Source of the DNA: Gallionella sp.
Lineage (GTDB): Bacteria > Pseudomonadota > Gammaproteobacteria > Burkholderiales > Gallionellaceae
Direction: 5' to 3'
NCBI GenBank assembly: GCA_028688275.1
Contig: JAQTYN010000016.1
Coordinates: forward strand, 1-59,531
Length of the DNA: 59,531 nt
Shown here: positions 34,196 to 45,000 of the stretch, piece by piece
Numbering within the stretch: the stretch's first letter is position 1
Layout: every line of letters starts with the position of its first letter
Translations under genes and position numbers: made by a program
The notes under the pieces: generated by a model
Told to the model about the DNA's origin: nothing
The model's input: the letters and a program-made list of their open reading frames with translations, nothing else
The model's database searches: none

Positions 34196-34227
34196 TGTTT
34201 TTAAGGTGTTGCATAAAAATAATCGGG

Positions 34228-34362
34228 TATGGAGTTGTTAGTTACTAGTCGCTAGTCGTTAGTTTTTAGTTGCTGGGGTGCAGAACTTTTCTCATCCACT
34301 TGAATATATTGTAAAAAATACAACATCTGGCTGCTTCTCACCATTAACTAACGACTAAAAAC
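34228..34362. repeat. Period-7 repeat between rseP and bamA
   Basis: GTTGTTAGTTACTAGTCGCT + AGTCGTTAGTTTTTAGTTGC on the left, and TTAACTAACGACTAAAAACC on the right, forming a long imperfect hairpin. It starts just after the rseP stop on the transcript. Confidence 0.75.
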
Positions 34363-34364
34363 CC

Positions 34365-35714
34365 TTAACCAGAAATAAGACGATTAAGGTCATTATACAA
34401 AGCAAAAATCATCAACGTGCCTATTAACGCAATGCCCACTTTTTGACCAAGTTCCCAAAGTCTCTCGGAAACAGCACTGCCCTTGATCCACTCCACAGCA
34501 TAATACAATAAGTGTCCACCATCCAATAACGGAATGGGCAATAAATTTAACACGCCCAAGCTGATGCTTATGAGTGCCAAAAAGCCTAGATAAGACACCC
34601 AGCCCATATGAGCGGATTGCCCCGCATAATCGGCAATGGTCACAGGACCACTGATATTTTTAACGGACACTTCGCCCAACAGCATTTTGCCAAAAATTTT
34701 CAAGCTAACCGACGAGGTTTCCCATGTTTTGCGCAAAGCTTGCCATGCAGCTTCCACAGGTGGATAACTGACTTCTACAAACAGTGCATCCCATTCGGTC
34801 TGGTCAATTTTCGGTCCCACGCCCAATTTGCCGATGGTTTTGCCATTTTGTACTTCTGCTTTTGGGATCAGTGTGAGTTTTAATGTGCTATCGCCACGCA
34901 ACACTTCAATTTGCACCGATTGATCGGCATGGTTACTGACCACCGCTACGAGATCCCGCCAATCTTTGATGGCGATCTCGTTGATGCGCACAATTTTGTC
35001 GCCCAGTTGCAGTCCTGCCGCATGCGCCACGCTATCAGGTGCGAATTGTCCAATCACAGGTGATATTTTGGGCTGGTACAAATGTAGCCCTAATTTGTCC
35101 AAAAACTCTCCATCCAAATCTTTGGCTTCCAACCCACCCAAACTTAAGATGTGATTCTGTAGCATCCCATTGCGTGACAATGCTTCGATGCGCACATCAG
35201 CTTGTTGCAACGCCAATTCCAACAAAGTCCAACGTACCTCCTGCCAACTGGGTACGGGTTCATCGTTGATGCGCACCAAGGTTTCGCCTGCTTGCATTTG
35301 GGCAAGAGCTGCGGGTGTACCTGCGGGAATGTCACCCAAAGTCGGTTTTAGTCCTGGTACACCGTGCATCATCACGACCCAATACAACACGATTGCCAAT
35401 AAAAAATTCGCCATCGGACCTGCCGCCACAATCGCCATGCGTTGCCACACAGGTTTGCGGTTAAAAGCGTATTGCAGTTGCTCAGCAGGGACGGGATCTT
35501 CGCGCTCGTCCAACATGCGCACATAGCCGCCCAAGGGAATCAGCGACAATGCCCATTCGGTTTCGCCGATGACTCGGGTGTACAGCACTTTGCCGAAACC
35601 AATAGAAAAACGCAGCACTTTCACACCACAACGACGCGCGATCCAGAAATGGCCAAACTCGTGAACAAACACGAGGATGGCAATGGCACCAACAAATGCA
35701 GCGATTGTTAGCAT
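34365..35714 (-). CDS. rseP: Site-2 intramembrane metalloprotease RseP
   Basis: Inner-membrane protease that cuts anti-sigma factor RseA and remnant signal peptides. It has 449 residues, with the zinc motif HEFGH in the first span (residues 18-22), two tandem PDZ domains in the periplasm (about 115-310), and the [16 protein letters not shown] motif supplying the third zinc ligand. The ATG overlaps the dxr stop by seven bases. Confidence 0.96.
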   Translation of the reverse strand: MLTIAAFVGAIAILVFVHEFGHFWIARRCGVKVLRFSIGFGKVLYTRVIGETEWALSLIPLGGYVRMLDEREDPVPAEQLQYAFNRKPVWQRMAIVAAGPMANFLLAIVLYWVVMMHGVPGLKPTLGDIPAGTPAALAQMQAGETLVRINDEPVPSWQEVRWTLLELALQQADVRIEALSRNGMLQNHILSLGGLEAKDLDGEFLDKLGLHLYQPKISPVIGQFAPDSVAHAAGLQLGDKIVRINEIAIKDWRDLVAVVSNHADQSVQIEVLRGDSTLKLTLIPKAEVQNGKTIGKLGVGPKIDQTEWDALFVEVSYPPVEAAWQALRKTWETSSVSLKIFGKMLLGEVSVKNISGPVTIADYAGQSAHMGWVSYLGFLALISISLGVLNLLPIPLLDGGHLLYYAVEWIKGSAVSERLWELGQKVGIALIGTLMIFALYNDLNRLISG

Positions 35715-36895
35715 AGGGTCAATGTGCGAATAACTTGTTCAGCCGCGACACGCGCTTGGGCATCGGCTTCTAGCACGTCCTCAATACACGTTACGGGATG
35801 GATGGGCAATTGATTTAATACACGATCAATCAACTGCGGGATGGCGAGGAAGGCAATTTTACGATCCAAAAAGGCAGCAACCGCGATTTCATTGGCGGCA
35901 TTCATCAGCGACGGTGCTGTGCCTGCTGAGCGTAAAGCTTGATACGCCAAGGCTAAACAAGGGAATCGCTCGAAATCGGGCGGGGTGAAGTTTAGTGTTG
36001 CAACTTTGAACAAATCCAGCGATGAGACACCCGATGGAATGCGCTCAGGATAGGCTAATCCATAAGCAATCGGCGTACGCATATCGGGATTGCCCAGCTG
36101 TGCGATCACCGAACCATCGACATATTCCACCAGTGAATGAATTACGCTTTGCGGATGGACCACCACTTGAATATCGTCTGCGGAGGCATTGAACAACCAA
36201 TGGGCTTCAATGACTTCCAGTCCTTTGTTCATCATGCTGGCGGAATCCACCGAAATTTTTTGCCCCATCGACCAGTTAGGATGCGCGCAGGCTTGTTCGG
36301 GCGTGACATTTTTCAAGTCTGCCAACGGGGTATTACGGAAAGGCCCGCCTGAAGCGGTGAGCAATATGCGGCGCACACCGTGTTGCGCGGCATTGCCGTT
36401 GTAATTTCGTGGCAGGCTTTGGAAAATTGCATTATGTTCGCTATCAATCGGCAACAAGGCAGAGCCACTATCGCGAACCGCGTCCATAAAAACTTTGCCT
36501 GCCATGACGAGCGTTTCTTTATTCGCCAATAGGATTTTCTTTCCCGCACGGGCGGCCGCCAAGGTGGGGCGCAAGCCCGCAGCCCCCACAATCGCCGCCA
36601 TCACGCTATCGACTTCATGCGCAACGCACACTTGCTCCAGCGCGGCAACGCCCGTCAAAACTTCTGTCAATAATCCAGCATCGCGCAACAATGCGCGCAA
36701 TTGCTGTGACGAGTCCTCCTCCAATAGCACCGCATAACGAGGCTTAAACTGTACGCATTGCTTAAACAGCAAATTCACTTGCCGATGTGCTGTAAGCGCG
36801 AAAATTTGGAAACGCTCGGGATGACGCGAAACGACATCCAATGTGCTGGTACCGATACTACCCGTCGAACCTAAAATTGTGAGATTTTGCTTCAT
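35708..36895 (-). CDS. dxr: 1-deoxy-D-xylulose 5-phosphate reductoisomerase
   Basis: Second enzyme of the MEP isoprenoid pathway, 395 residues. N-terminal NADPH site [14 protein letters not shown], metal-binding [10 protein letters not shown] and the substrate loop with [17 protein letters not shown]. Supplies precursors for undecaprenyl phosphate, made by the nearby uppS product. Overlaps rseP by seven bases. Confidence 0.96.
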   Translation of the reverse strand: MKQNLTILGSTGSIGTSTLDVVSRHPERFQIFALTAHRQVNLLFKQCVQFKPRYAVLLEEDSSQQLRALLRDAGLLTEVLTGVAALEQVCVAHEVDSVMAAIVGAAGLRPTLAAARAGKKILLANKETLVMAGKVFMDAVRDSGSALLPIDSEHNAIFQSLPRNYNGNAAQHGVRRILLTASGGPFRNTPLADLKNVTPEQACAHPNWSMGQKISVDSASMMNKGLEVIEAHWLFNASADDIQVVVHPQSVIHSLVEYVDGSVIAQLGNPDMRTPIAYGLAYPERIPSGVSSLDLFKVATLNFTPPDFERFPCLALAYQALRSAGTAPSLMNAANEIAVAAFLDRKIAFLAIPQLIDRVLNQLPIHPVTCIEDVLEADAQARVAAEQVIRTLTLC

Positions 36896-36941
36896 TTTGT
36901 CAGCGAGATGAGGGAAGAGTGAAGGGGAGGGGGCTTCGCGT

Positions 36942-37766
36942 TTAGCCTAAACGTTGCAATAACACCACCAGTGCGGCTAATGGCAAGGTAGAGGTCAATG
37001 CGTCGATGCGGTCAAGTAAGCCGCCGTGTCCAGGGAGTAGAGCACCGCTGTCTTTTAGACCAGCTTGACGTTTGATAGCAGATTCAAATAAATCACCGAT
37101 GACCGCCAGTCCTACCCACCACCAAGCTGCCACGACTAGCCCTGGCAACATCGCGTATTTGACAAAGGAGGTAGTGAAGAAACCAACCATTAACACATAC
37201 ACTGTCACGCCGACCATCGCGCCCGCCACGCCTTCCCAAGTTTTACCAGGGCTGATGCTGGGGGCGAGTTTGTTTTTACCAAATTTGCGTCCAGTGAAAT
37301 AGGCAGCACTATCTGCGACCCACACCAACGCCATGATAAACAGGAGTGCCCATGGGCTCTCGACACGCAAATCTAGCATTGCCAAGCCTGTCGGGATCAA
37401 CACCATCCAACCCACGAACATCATCACTACAGGTTGTTTGACTTTCCAGCCGACGATCATCCAGGTGGGGACGATGAAGAGCCATAATAATGCAGCAAAA
37501 GCGTACACACTCAAATGTAGCAATAGTTGCGATTGCCCTGTCAGTTGACTGTCCGCCCACAGCAAGCCCGTCATCGCCGCAACGCTTGCCCACCAATACA
37601 ACTTAGGTAGCCCGCCTGAAAGCTGTGCCATACGCGACCATTCTGCCGCGCCTTGCGCTACCATGACCACAATGAGCAAAAGCCATGCGAGGTCGGGCAA
37701 GGCAAATAAAGCCGCTAAAAACAACACCAACATAATCGCAGCCGTAATGGCACGTTCTTTAAGCAT
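36942..37766 (-). CDS. cdsA: Phosphatidate cytidylyltransferase CdsA
   Basis: Inner-membrane enzyme making CDP-diacylglycerol. 274 residues from the ATG at 37766 ([13 protein letters not shown]), after AAGGG. Earlier in-frame ATGs lie inside uppS. About eight spans. The CDS signature [20 protein letters not shown] and [18 protein letters not shown]...[12 protein letters not shown] are intact. Overlaps the uppS end by eight bases, which implies coupling. Confidence 0.95.
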   Translation of the reverse strand: MLKERAITAAIMLVLFLAALFALPDLAWLLLIVVMVAQGAAEWSRMAQLSGGLPKLYWWASVAAMTGLLWADSQLTGQSQLLLHLSVYAFAALLWLFIVPTWMIVGWKVKQPVVMMFVGWMVLIPTGLAMLDLRVESPWALLFIMALVWVADSAAYFTGRKFGKNKLAPSISPGKTWEGVAGAMVGVTVYVLMVGFFTTSFVKYAMLPGLVVAAWWWVGLAVIGDLFESAIKRQAGLKDSGALLPGHGGLLDRIDALTSTLPLAALVVLLQRLG

Positions 37767-38514
37767 TATTTTTCCCTTGAACTTGCTCGCTGGTGCGCCC
37801 AAAACGGCGTTCGCGTTTTTGATAAGAAGCAATAGCTTGATTTAATTCTTCACGCGTGAATGCGGGCCATAATGTGTCGGTGAAATACAACTCGGTATAA
37901 GCAAGTTGCCACAGCATAAAGTTAGAAATGCGCTGTTCGCCGCCCGTGCGAATAAATAAATCAGGTTCGGGCGCATCTTGTGTGGCGAGGTAGGGGGTTA
38001 AATCGGATTCGGTGAAATCGCTGGCGCGTTCAGGATGGTCGCGTAAAAAACTTCGCATGGCATTCATTACATCCCAACGTCCACCATAATTGGCAGCAAC
38101 GATAAACGTTAAACCTGTATTGTTTGCCGTCAGAGCTTCGCCATCCGCCATGCATTTTTTGAGTTGGTCGTTGAACGGCGTACGGTCGCCAATGATTTTC
38201 AGGCGCATGTTATCGCGGTGCAGCCGCTTAGTTTCGCGTTCTAACACTTTGACAAACAGGCTCATCAGGAAGGAAACCTCGTCGGGTGGTCTGCGCCAGT
38301 TTTCGCTGCTAAATGCAAAAACAGTAAGGTATTGCACCCCAAGATCACGACAGGCTTTGATGATTTCGCGTAGCGACTCGACACCACGCTGATGACCCAT
38401 CACGCGCGGCATAAAACGCTGCTTTGCCCAACGCCCGTTGCCATCCATGATAATGGCAATATGGCGCGGGACGATTGAAACTTCGGGAATTGATCGTGTC
38501 GAGCTATTGGACAC
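37759..38514 (-). CDS. uppS: Undecaprenyl diphosphate synthase
   Basis: Cis-prenyltransferase of 251 residues making the C55 lipid carrier for peptidoglycan and O antigen. Conserved HIAIIMDGNGRWAK (catalytic aspartate), GHQRGVESL, FAFSSENWRRP and the C-terminal LFIRTGGEQRISNFMLWQ. Five bases separate it from the frr stop. Confidence 0.96.
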   Translation of the reverse strand: MSNSSTRSIPEVSIVPRHIAIIMDGNGRWAKQRFMPRVMGHQRGVESLREIIKACRDLGVQYLTVFAFSSENWRRPPDEVSFLMSLFVKVLERETKRLHRDNMRLKIIGDRTPFNDQLKKCMADGEALTANNTGLTFIVAANYGGRWDVMNAMRSFLRDHPERASDFTESDLTPYLATQDAPEPDLFIRTGGEQRISNFMLWQLAYTELYFTDTLWPAFTREELNQAIASYQKRERRFGRTSEQVQGKNNA

Positions 38515-38518
38515 AGAT

Positions 38519-39076
38519 TTACACCGCCATTAAATCAACTTCTTTTGCGGCCAATGCCTTGTCGATTTCTGTGACGAAGCGATCGGTCAGCTTTTGTACT
38601 TCGTCCTGAACGCGACGCTCATCATCCTCAGAGATTTCCTTGTTTTTAAGAGCTTCTTTTAATGTGCTATTCGCATCGCGGCGAATGTTTCGCACAGCGA
38701 TTTTGGCATCTTCACCTTCGGACTTCACAACTTTAATTAAATCGCGGCGACGCTCCTCAGTCAACATAGGCATCGGCACACGAATCAAATCGCCATTGGT
38801 GGCGGGATTCAAGCCTAAATCAGCATCTCGAATCGCACGTTCCACTTTGCCGATCATATTTTTTTCCCATGGCTGTACGCCTATGGTTCGCGAATCTACC
38901 AACGTTACATTTGCCACTTGGGTAATGAGCGTAGGACTACCGTAGTAATCCACCGTGATGTGATCCAGCAGACCCGTATGAGCGCGCCCAGTACGTACCT
39001 TAGTCAAATCCGCCTTAAGTGCATCCAGCGACTTGTTCATTTTTTGTTCTGCATTTTTTCTAATATCAGTAATCAT
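38519..39076 (-). CDS. frr: Ribosome recycling factor
   Basis: Splits post-termination ribosomes with EF-G. 185 residues, the standard length, with [19 protein letters not shown] and [20 protein letters not shown] conserved core (here [18 protein letters not shown]). A good ribosome site (AGGAGAA) precedes the ATG. Separated from pyrH by a 100-base gap with a period-7 repeat. Confidence 0.97.
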   Translation of the reverse strand: MITDIRKNAEQKMNKSLDALKADLTKVRTGRAHTGLLDHITVDYYGSPTLITQVANVTLVDSRTIGVQPWEKNMIGKVERAIRDADLGLNPATNGDLIRVPMPMLTEERRRDLIKVVKSEGEDAKIAVRNIRRDANSTLKEALKNKEISEDDERRVQDEVQKLTDRFVTEIDKALAAKEVDLMAV

Positions 39077-39095
39077 GCTTTTCTCCTGAAATATT

Positions 39096-39179
39096 AAGTC
39101 GCTAGTCGTTAGTCATTCATCGTTAGTTTTGATGTCTTTAACTAACGACTAGGTGCTAACGACTGGCAACTAACAACTA
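39096..39179. repeat. Period-7 repeat between pyrH and frr
   Basis: AAGTCGCTAGTCGTTAGTCA, CATCGTTAG and, inverted, TTAACTAACGACTAGGTGC, TAACGACTGGCAACTAACAA. The arms can form a hairpin. The pyrH stop codon (39177-39179) is the last unit of the repeat itself. Confidence 0.75.
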
Positions 39180-39896
39180 ATCCACCCGCACCAATGTGCC
39201 TTCGCCCTCGCCAAAGACCACGCGCTTGAGCGCACCAGGTTTGAAAATACTAAAGACAATAATGGGCAGTTTCTGGTCACGGCACAGCGTCAATGCTGTG
39301 GCATCCATGACTTGTAAATTCTTGCTAATCGCTTCGTCAAAGCTCAGGCTTTGATAGCGAATCGCGTGGGGGTCTTTCTTGGGATCGGCGGTATAAATAC
39401 CATCGACCTTCGTGGCTTTAATCACCACTTCCGCCGACATTTCCACCCCGCGCAAGGCGGCAGCGGTGTCGGTGGTAAAAAACGGACTGCCAATACCCGC
39501 TGCAAAAATTACCACTTTGCCATCTTCCAGATAGCGCAGGGCTTTGCCGCGAATAAAGGGTTCAGCAACTTGCTCCAAACTCAACGCCGATTGCACGCGG
39601 CAATCCAAGCCCGCGTGTTTCATCGCGTCTTGCAACGCCATGGAGTTCATCACCGTCGCCAACATGCCCATGTAATCGGCGGTGGCTCTATCCATCCCAG
39701 CCGCAGCAGGTGCTACGCCTCGGAAAATATTGCCGCCGCCGATGACCATGGCGACTTGCACACCCATCTCCACCACTTCCTTGATTTCGGAAACAATGCG
39801 CTCAATCACCGTGCGATTGATGCCATAGCTATCGTCGCCCATCAGGGCTTCGCCGCTGAGTTTAAGTAAAATGCGTTTATAGACAGGTGCGCTCAT
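39177..39896 (-). CDS. pyrH: Uridylate kinase
   Basis: UMP kinase of the amino-acid-kinase fold, 239 residues: [15 protein letters not shown] at the N-terminus, GGGNIFRG phosphate loop, and [17 protein letters not shown] segment (here [13 protein letters not shown]). Allosterically controlled by GTP and UTP in the family. Encoded five bases after tsf. Confidence 0.97.
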   Translation of the reverse strand: MSAPVYKRILLKLSGEALMGDDSYGINRTVIERIVSEIKEVVEMGVQVAMVIGGGNIFRGVAPAAAGMDRATADYMGMLATVMNSMALQDAMKHAGLDCRVQSALSLEQVAEPFIRGKALRYLEDGKVVIFAAGIGSPFFTTDTAAALRGVEMSAEVVIKATKVDGIYTADPKKDPHAIRYQSLSFDEAISKNLQVMDATALTLCRDQKLPIIVFSIFKPGALKRVVFGEGEGTLVRVD

Positions 39897-39901
39897 CGTG
39901 A

Positions 39902-40795
39902 TTAACCTTGTAAAGCTGCAACCGCTGCCGCAACTTCAGCAGCATAATCTTCCACTTTTTTCTCAATGCCTTCGCCAACTACGAACATTTGAAACGCTGC
40001 CACGGACGCATTGCGACTCTTCAATAACTGCTCAATCGTTTGCTTGCCATCTTCAGCCTTAACAAACACTTGGCCCATCAATGTGACTTCTTTCAAGAAC
40101 TTCTGCACGGTACCTTCAGCAATTTTTTCCAGCATCGCTTCAGCTTTACCCGCTTCACGCGCTTTTTCAATCGCAATACGGCGTTCAGTTTCGATGTCTG
40201 CTGGATTCACGCCAGATGCGTCGATGGACTTAGGCTTGCTTGCCGCGATGTGCATGGAAATATCACGACCCAAAGCTTCATCACCACCCGTGAAGTTCAA
40301 CAACACGCCGATTTTACTGCCGTGCAAGTAGCTGGACAATTGACCTGTTTCAGTTGCATAGCGTTCAAAACGACGCACAGAAATGTTTTCGCCCAACTTC
40401 ATCACCAAGGCTTTACGGGTCGCTTCCAACGTATCCGCACCGCTCTTCAATTCACCCAATGCAGCGATGTCAGCAGGATCACCCGCGACAACAGCTTCTG
40501 CCGCTGCTTTCGCAAACGCCAAGAAATCATCATTTTTTGCCACGAAATCCGTTTCGCAGTTCACTTCCACGACCGCGCCTGTTTTGCCATCTGCGCTGAT
40601 AAACGCGCTGACCACACCTTCGGCGGTTACACGGCTTGCTGCTTTGCTGGCTTTCGCGCCGCTCTTAATGCGCATTTGTTCTTCGGCAACTTGCATATCA
40701 CCATTGGCTTCAACCAAGGCTTTTTTGCATTCCATCATGCCCAAACCCGTGCGCTCACGTAATTCTTTGACCATACCTGCTGTAATGTCAGCCAT
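39902..40795 (-). CDS. tsf: Elongation factor Ts
   Basis: Nucleotide exchange factor for EF-Tu, 297 residues. N-terminal UBA-like domain with [19 protein letters not shown], core with [14 protein letters not shown] (the TDFV motif that contacts EF-Tu) and a coiled-coil plus C-terminal module. Downstream of rpsB with an attenuator-like terminator between them. Confidence 0.97.
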   Translation of the reverse strand: MADITAGMVKELRERTGLGMMECKKALVEANGDMQVAEEQMRIKSGAKASKAASRVTAEGVVSAFISADGKTGAVVEVNCETDFVAKNDDFLAFAKAAAEAVVAGDPADIAALGELKSGADTLEATRKALVMKLGENISVRRFERYATETGQLSSYLHGSKIGVLLNFTGGDEALGRDISMHIAASKPKSIDASGVNPADIETERRIAIEKAREAGKAEAMLEKIAEGTVQKFLKEVTLMGQVFVKAEDGKQTIEQLLKSRNASVAAFQMFVVGEGIEKKVEDYAAEVAAAVAALQG

Positions 40796-40828
40796 TTTTT
40801 ACTCCATCAATTCTGATAAAAAACATAC

Positions 40829-40852
40829 AAAAAAAGGGGCTTGCGCCCCTTT
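40829..40852 (-). terminator. Terminator/attenuator between rpsB and tsf
   Basis: Minus-strand stem AAAGGGGC, loop GCAA, GCCCCTTT, then TTTTG. A partial terminator at this place is known to lower tsf relative to rpsB in other proteobacteria. Confidence 0.8.
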
Positions 40853-40867
40853 ACGCATCTAAACCAA

Positions 40868-41593
40868 TTAAGCAGCTGGTTCTTCAGCGACTTCTTGCAC
40901 CAGCTCATTCAACGCTTGTGCACGACCTTCCAAAATCGCATCAGCAATGCCGCGAGCATACAAACGAATCGCTTGTGTCGAGTCATCATTACCTGGGATC
41001 ACAAAATCAACGCCCAATGGGGAGTTGTTGGTATCCACGATACCGATCACTGGAATACCCAATTTACGCGCTTCAACGATCGCGCCTTTTTGGTAGCCCA
41101 CGTCGATCACGAACAATGCAGCAGGCAAGCCCACCATATCTTTAATCCCGCCCAAGCTGCGATCTAATTTTTCCAATTCGCGCTTCATCATCAACGCTTC
41201 TTTTTTGGAAATTTTTTCGTTGCCGCCATCAGCAACGATTTGTTCCAATTCGCGCAAACGCTTGATAGATTGTTGTACGGTTTTGTGGTTAGTCAGCATA
41301 CCGCCCAACCAACGATGATTCACAAAAGGAGAATCTGCACGTTCAGCTTCTTCTTGAATGATTTCGCGAGCTTGACGTTTAGTCGCTACAAACAAAATCG
41401 TGCCTTTTTTCGCAGCCAATTTGCGTACGAAGTTTTCGGCTTCAGCAAACAAAGCAACTGTTTTTTCCAGATTGATAATGTGAATTTTATTGCGATGACC
41501 GAAGATGAACGGAGCCATCTTAGGATTCCAGAAACGGGTTTGGTGACCAAAGTGAACACCGGCTTCCAACATTTGACGCATAGTAACTGCCAT
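40868..41593 (-). CDS. rpsB: 30S ribosomal protein S2
   Basis: 241 residues from the ATG at 41593 ([26 protein letters not shown]), after TTGGAG. An upstream in-frame start at 41629 lies in the leader and is not supported. Conserved segments [20 protein letters not shown] and [30 protein letters not shown] are present. It is the first gene of the long downstream block. Confidence 0.97.
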   Translation of the reverse strand: MAVTMRQMLEAGVHFGHQTRFWNPKMAPFIFGHRNKIHIINLEKTVALFAEAENFVRKLAAKKGTILFVATKRQAREIIQEEAERADSPFVNHRWLGGMLTNHKTVQQSIKRLRELEQIVADGGNEKISKKEALMMKRELEKLDRSLGGIKDMVGLPAALFVIDVGYQKGAIVEARKLGIPVIGIVDTNNSPLGVDFVIPGNDDSTQAIRLYARGIADAILEGRAQALNELVQEVAEEPAA

Positions 41594-41641
41594 AAAAACT
41601 CCAATTGTGTTAAGGGTTAAAACCGCCACTCGCTAGATTGA

Positions 41642-41742
41642 CTCTTTTGTTAAGAGCACCCTAACTGGTGCGAGGGGGGAAATTTGCGCTGACCTATTTC
41701 AACGCGGCGCGCATTCTAGCATTAAACCCCTTGTGTCCTCAA
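41642..41742 (-). promoter_or_regulatory. rpsB promoter and structured leader
   Basis: Minus strand: -35 TTGAGG (41742-41737), 18-base spacer, -10 TAGAAT (41718-41713), then a GCGCGCC discriminator. The transcript leader of about 115 bases contains a CTCTT/AAGAG hairpin near 41642-41655. In Gammaproteobacteria the rpsB leader binds S2 for autoregulation. Whether this one does cannot be read. Confidence 0.75.
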
Positions 41743-42099
41743 CATGGAATTTTTTTGTGTTAACGCTAGGTGGTAATTTTCGCGATATTTGTCATTTGGT
41801 GTTGTCGCTATTAGACTTTTTCCCCGTAAAATATTCACCATTAGCCGAGTGCATTGTTGCTGTTTATCCTTTGTTTATAAAGAATATGGCGCAATAAAAT
41901 TGCGCCATATGTGGGCTTGATGCAACAGCTAACCGAACACTGGGAGGTTGTGAAGAAGCTCGTAATCTAGCCAAGGAGTCTTCTTAAGTTTTTACGGCAT
42001 ACAGCAAAAAACTACCGAAATTCCCCCCAGTACATTACAGCTGTCAGATGAGTTGTGTCTGATCAAAAACCTCGGAGGAGCCAATAAGCTCATCTGAGT
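41743..42099. other. Intergenic region with two hairpins
   Basis: No gene seen. A perfect palindromic stem ATATGGCGCAA/TTGCGCCATAT lies at 41884-41910. A second stem, CAGATGAG/CTCATCTG, lies at 42044-42051/42089-42096, a few bases past the LamG-protein stop. One or both may end its transcript. Confidence 0.55.
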
Positions 42100-45000
42100 C
42101 TAGTCACATGTAGGGTAATCATTCACCTCGCAGTACACCTGTCCTGGACGATCTTGGTCGATACGTGTCATTCCTGAACTGCCACTGTAGTTGCACTCGC
42201 CGCACTCTTTGTTCTGGAGCGACCACCACGAAGGCCAATACTCTGGGTGAATCTCGCAGTATTTGTGTCCCGCGTGGTTTGGATCGTTCATGATTCGCCC
42301 CCAGTGTCCGTTGTATTTACAACGAGCAGCCTCACCCTGTCCATCATATGGAGAGGTATAGCACTCTGGTGCACTTCCTGAGTTGACTTCACAGTACATG
42401 TGACCTGGGTGTTCGCTGTCTGGTCGGGCTTTTCCGTCCTTGTCGTCGTACTTACAGTTGCTGCACAATGCCATGCCATCCCATTCGGACTTGTAACACT
42501 CTGGTACGCGACTGGAATTAACTTCGCAGTACTTATGACCTGAATGCTCAGGATCCATCTTCACGTTGCCGCTCTGCCCCTTGTACATACAGTCTTCACA
42601 CAATGCCAAACTATCCCATTCGGATTTGTAACACTGTTGGGTTACATAACTCGCAGAAAATTCGCAGACCTTGTGCACATTACTCGCGTCGAATTTAACT
42701 CGCCCCTCTTGGTTACCTTCCGAGCAACGTGCGCACAAAGCCTTATTATCATAGGTTAGAACAGTCTCGCCAGTATTCCAATTGACAATCGGCACACCTT
42801 CGTCTGGTACATGACAAGTAGGCTTGTTATACGCGCTGACGACATCCATTACACCAGTCGGGTCAATATCGCCCAAAACCTGCATTACGTCTACTGCGCC
42901 ACCATCGGACATAGCCGCAGCCGCGAGTTGCTCGGCAGCTTTGTTCATCACCGCTTCAGCGTTTTCCTTCGCATAGTCCTTAAGCAACTTGGCGGACATC
43001 TTGGTTCGTATTTTTGCCAGCAAATCCTGCTTGAGCGATTTAAAAGCCGCTTTTGCAAGCGCCCTTGTTGTGGCGGACAGACCCGACTTTATTGCACTCC
43101 TCGCTGCTGCCTTTGCGGCGTTAGCCGTTCCGCCAGTGGCAACTGCCATCACAATGTTCGCGGCGAGTTGCAGTGGTGCCATCACCATGTTAGTGGTCTC
43201 CGACGCACACGCAGCCTGGTTGATAGCGCACCCCGCACCACATACCACGGGTTGAGAGGATGGACACGTCCCCCAGCACACGGGACCATTTCCCGAATAA
43301 TTTGCTTTGCAGGAGTTATAGCAAAGCCCAGCATTGTTCTGTTCATCACTCTCGCAAATCATCGGTTTACCCGCGCCGCGACTGTATCTGCCCGCCGAGT
43401 TGATACAGGAAGGTTTTAACCCACTAAGTCCACTGGGACAACTGCCGACACCGCTGAATTGGCACAATCCAGGCGAAAACTTTGAGCCTGCGGGACATTT
43501 TTTATAGCAAAATATCGCCCCGTCGCTGGTGAAGCCTGGTGCGCACTTGTCGTAGCAAAGTCCGCCGTCCATAACTTGCCCTGGCGCGCATGTGCTGGGG
43601 AGCCTGCCCACGCCTCGCCCATAAGACCCCTTCCAGCAAAACGGATTTTCTCCCTGTGCCATCTCGTCAAGCACAAATTTCACCAGAGTCTTTCCGCCAA
43701 GGCTAAGCGGTTTCGTTAGCACCTCTTCCGCAGCATCTTGCGCAACCGATCCCGCAGAAATCGAAGTCCCATCTGATGGTTTGCAATAGCCAGCTTTAAC
43801 CACATTAGGCACGGGATCGTAACCGAAAGTAGATGGGCTGAAACTAATATTGCCTGAAACGCCTGATTTATAAGCATAAGTGCCATTCGCTCCATAAGCT
43901 ATATCAGTGGTCGTAGCCGCATAATATTGCCCCAATTCGCCTGCACATTTGGTATATCCACTGGGGGCATCAGTGCTTGCAGCATTTGATGTTTGACTTG
44001 CAACTGTAGTCGTTGCAGTTGGTGATTTGCAAGATCCCGTTGTCCCGTCATAAACCTGTCCTTGACTCTCACAGGTAGAGCAGGCAAATGAGCCATATTG
44101 GTTGGTGGGTGTGCCAGATACCCTACATCCTTCACCTCCCCCATCACAATCACTATTGGAGTTACAGGATTGAATAGCTCTGTTCCAGCAACATTTATTT
44201 AAATTGGTGCTTGCAACATTGGTATAACTTACTTGGTAAAGGTTAGCTATTTCCGCATCGCTTAAAACGTGGTTGTAAAGCTGGATTTCATCCAACGCAC
44301 CTTTAAAATAGCCAAAATTTTCTTCGGTATAAGCAATAAGCAAACTTGCAGAATTTTTGGTAAAGCTATTTCGATTTATCGGTTGTTGGGCACTTAACTG
44401 ACCATTGATATAGATTTTCATAATGTGGTTTGTCAGGTCAACAATACCCACGTAATGCACCCATTGCCCTGTAGAAACCACGTTATCTTTAAAGCCAAAT
44501 TCCTGACAAGCATTATCACCCGCAGCCATTTGATATAAAGAACGGTTTGTTCCGTACAAAAAAACCGCATATTCTCTGTTTGAAAGGCAATTCGTACCTG
44601 CACCACCTTTATGGAGAATGGTGTACCAATTTCTACTCAAATCATCAGGACGCATCCAGAGAGAGATTGTCAATTGCTTATCAGGATTTAACGAGGGCGA
44701 GTTAGGTACTTTAATAAAGCTATCAGAGCCATTAAAAATCATGGCTTGACCTTTTTTGCCCTGCTGGCAACTGATAGTGCCATTGATAACGCCATTATTG
44801 CCATTGCTACTGCTGTCATTGGCTGTGCAATCGTCAAAGCTCCAATTGGCTATCAAACCATTGGCGTTTGCAGTAGCAGCATTAGTGCTTGCAACATTGG
44901 TATAACTTAGCTGGTAAAGGTTTGTTATTTCTGCATCGCTCAGGGCGCGGTTGTAAAGCTGGATTTCATCCAGCGCACCTTTAAAATAGCCAAAATTTTC

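Noticed and set aside
41743-42099. Possible small RNA gene at the 41884-41910 hairpin
   Set aside because: The palindrome is perfect but no promoter could be found and a terminator role for the neighbouring gene is simpler.
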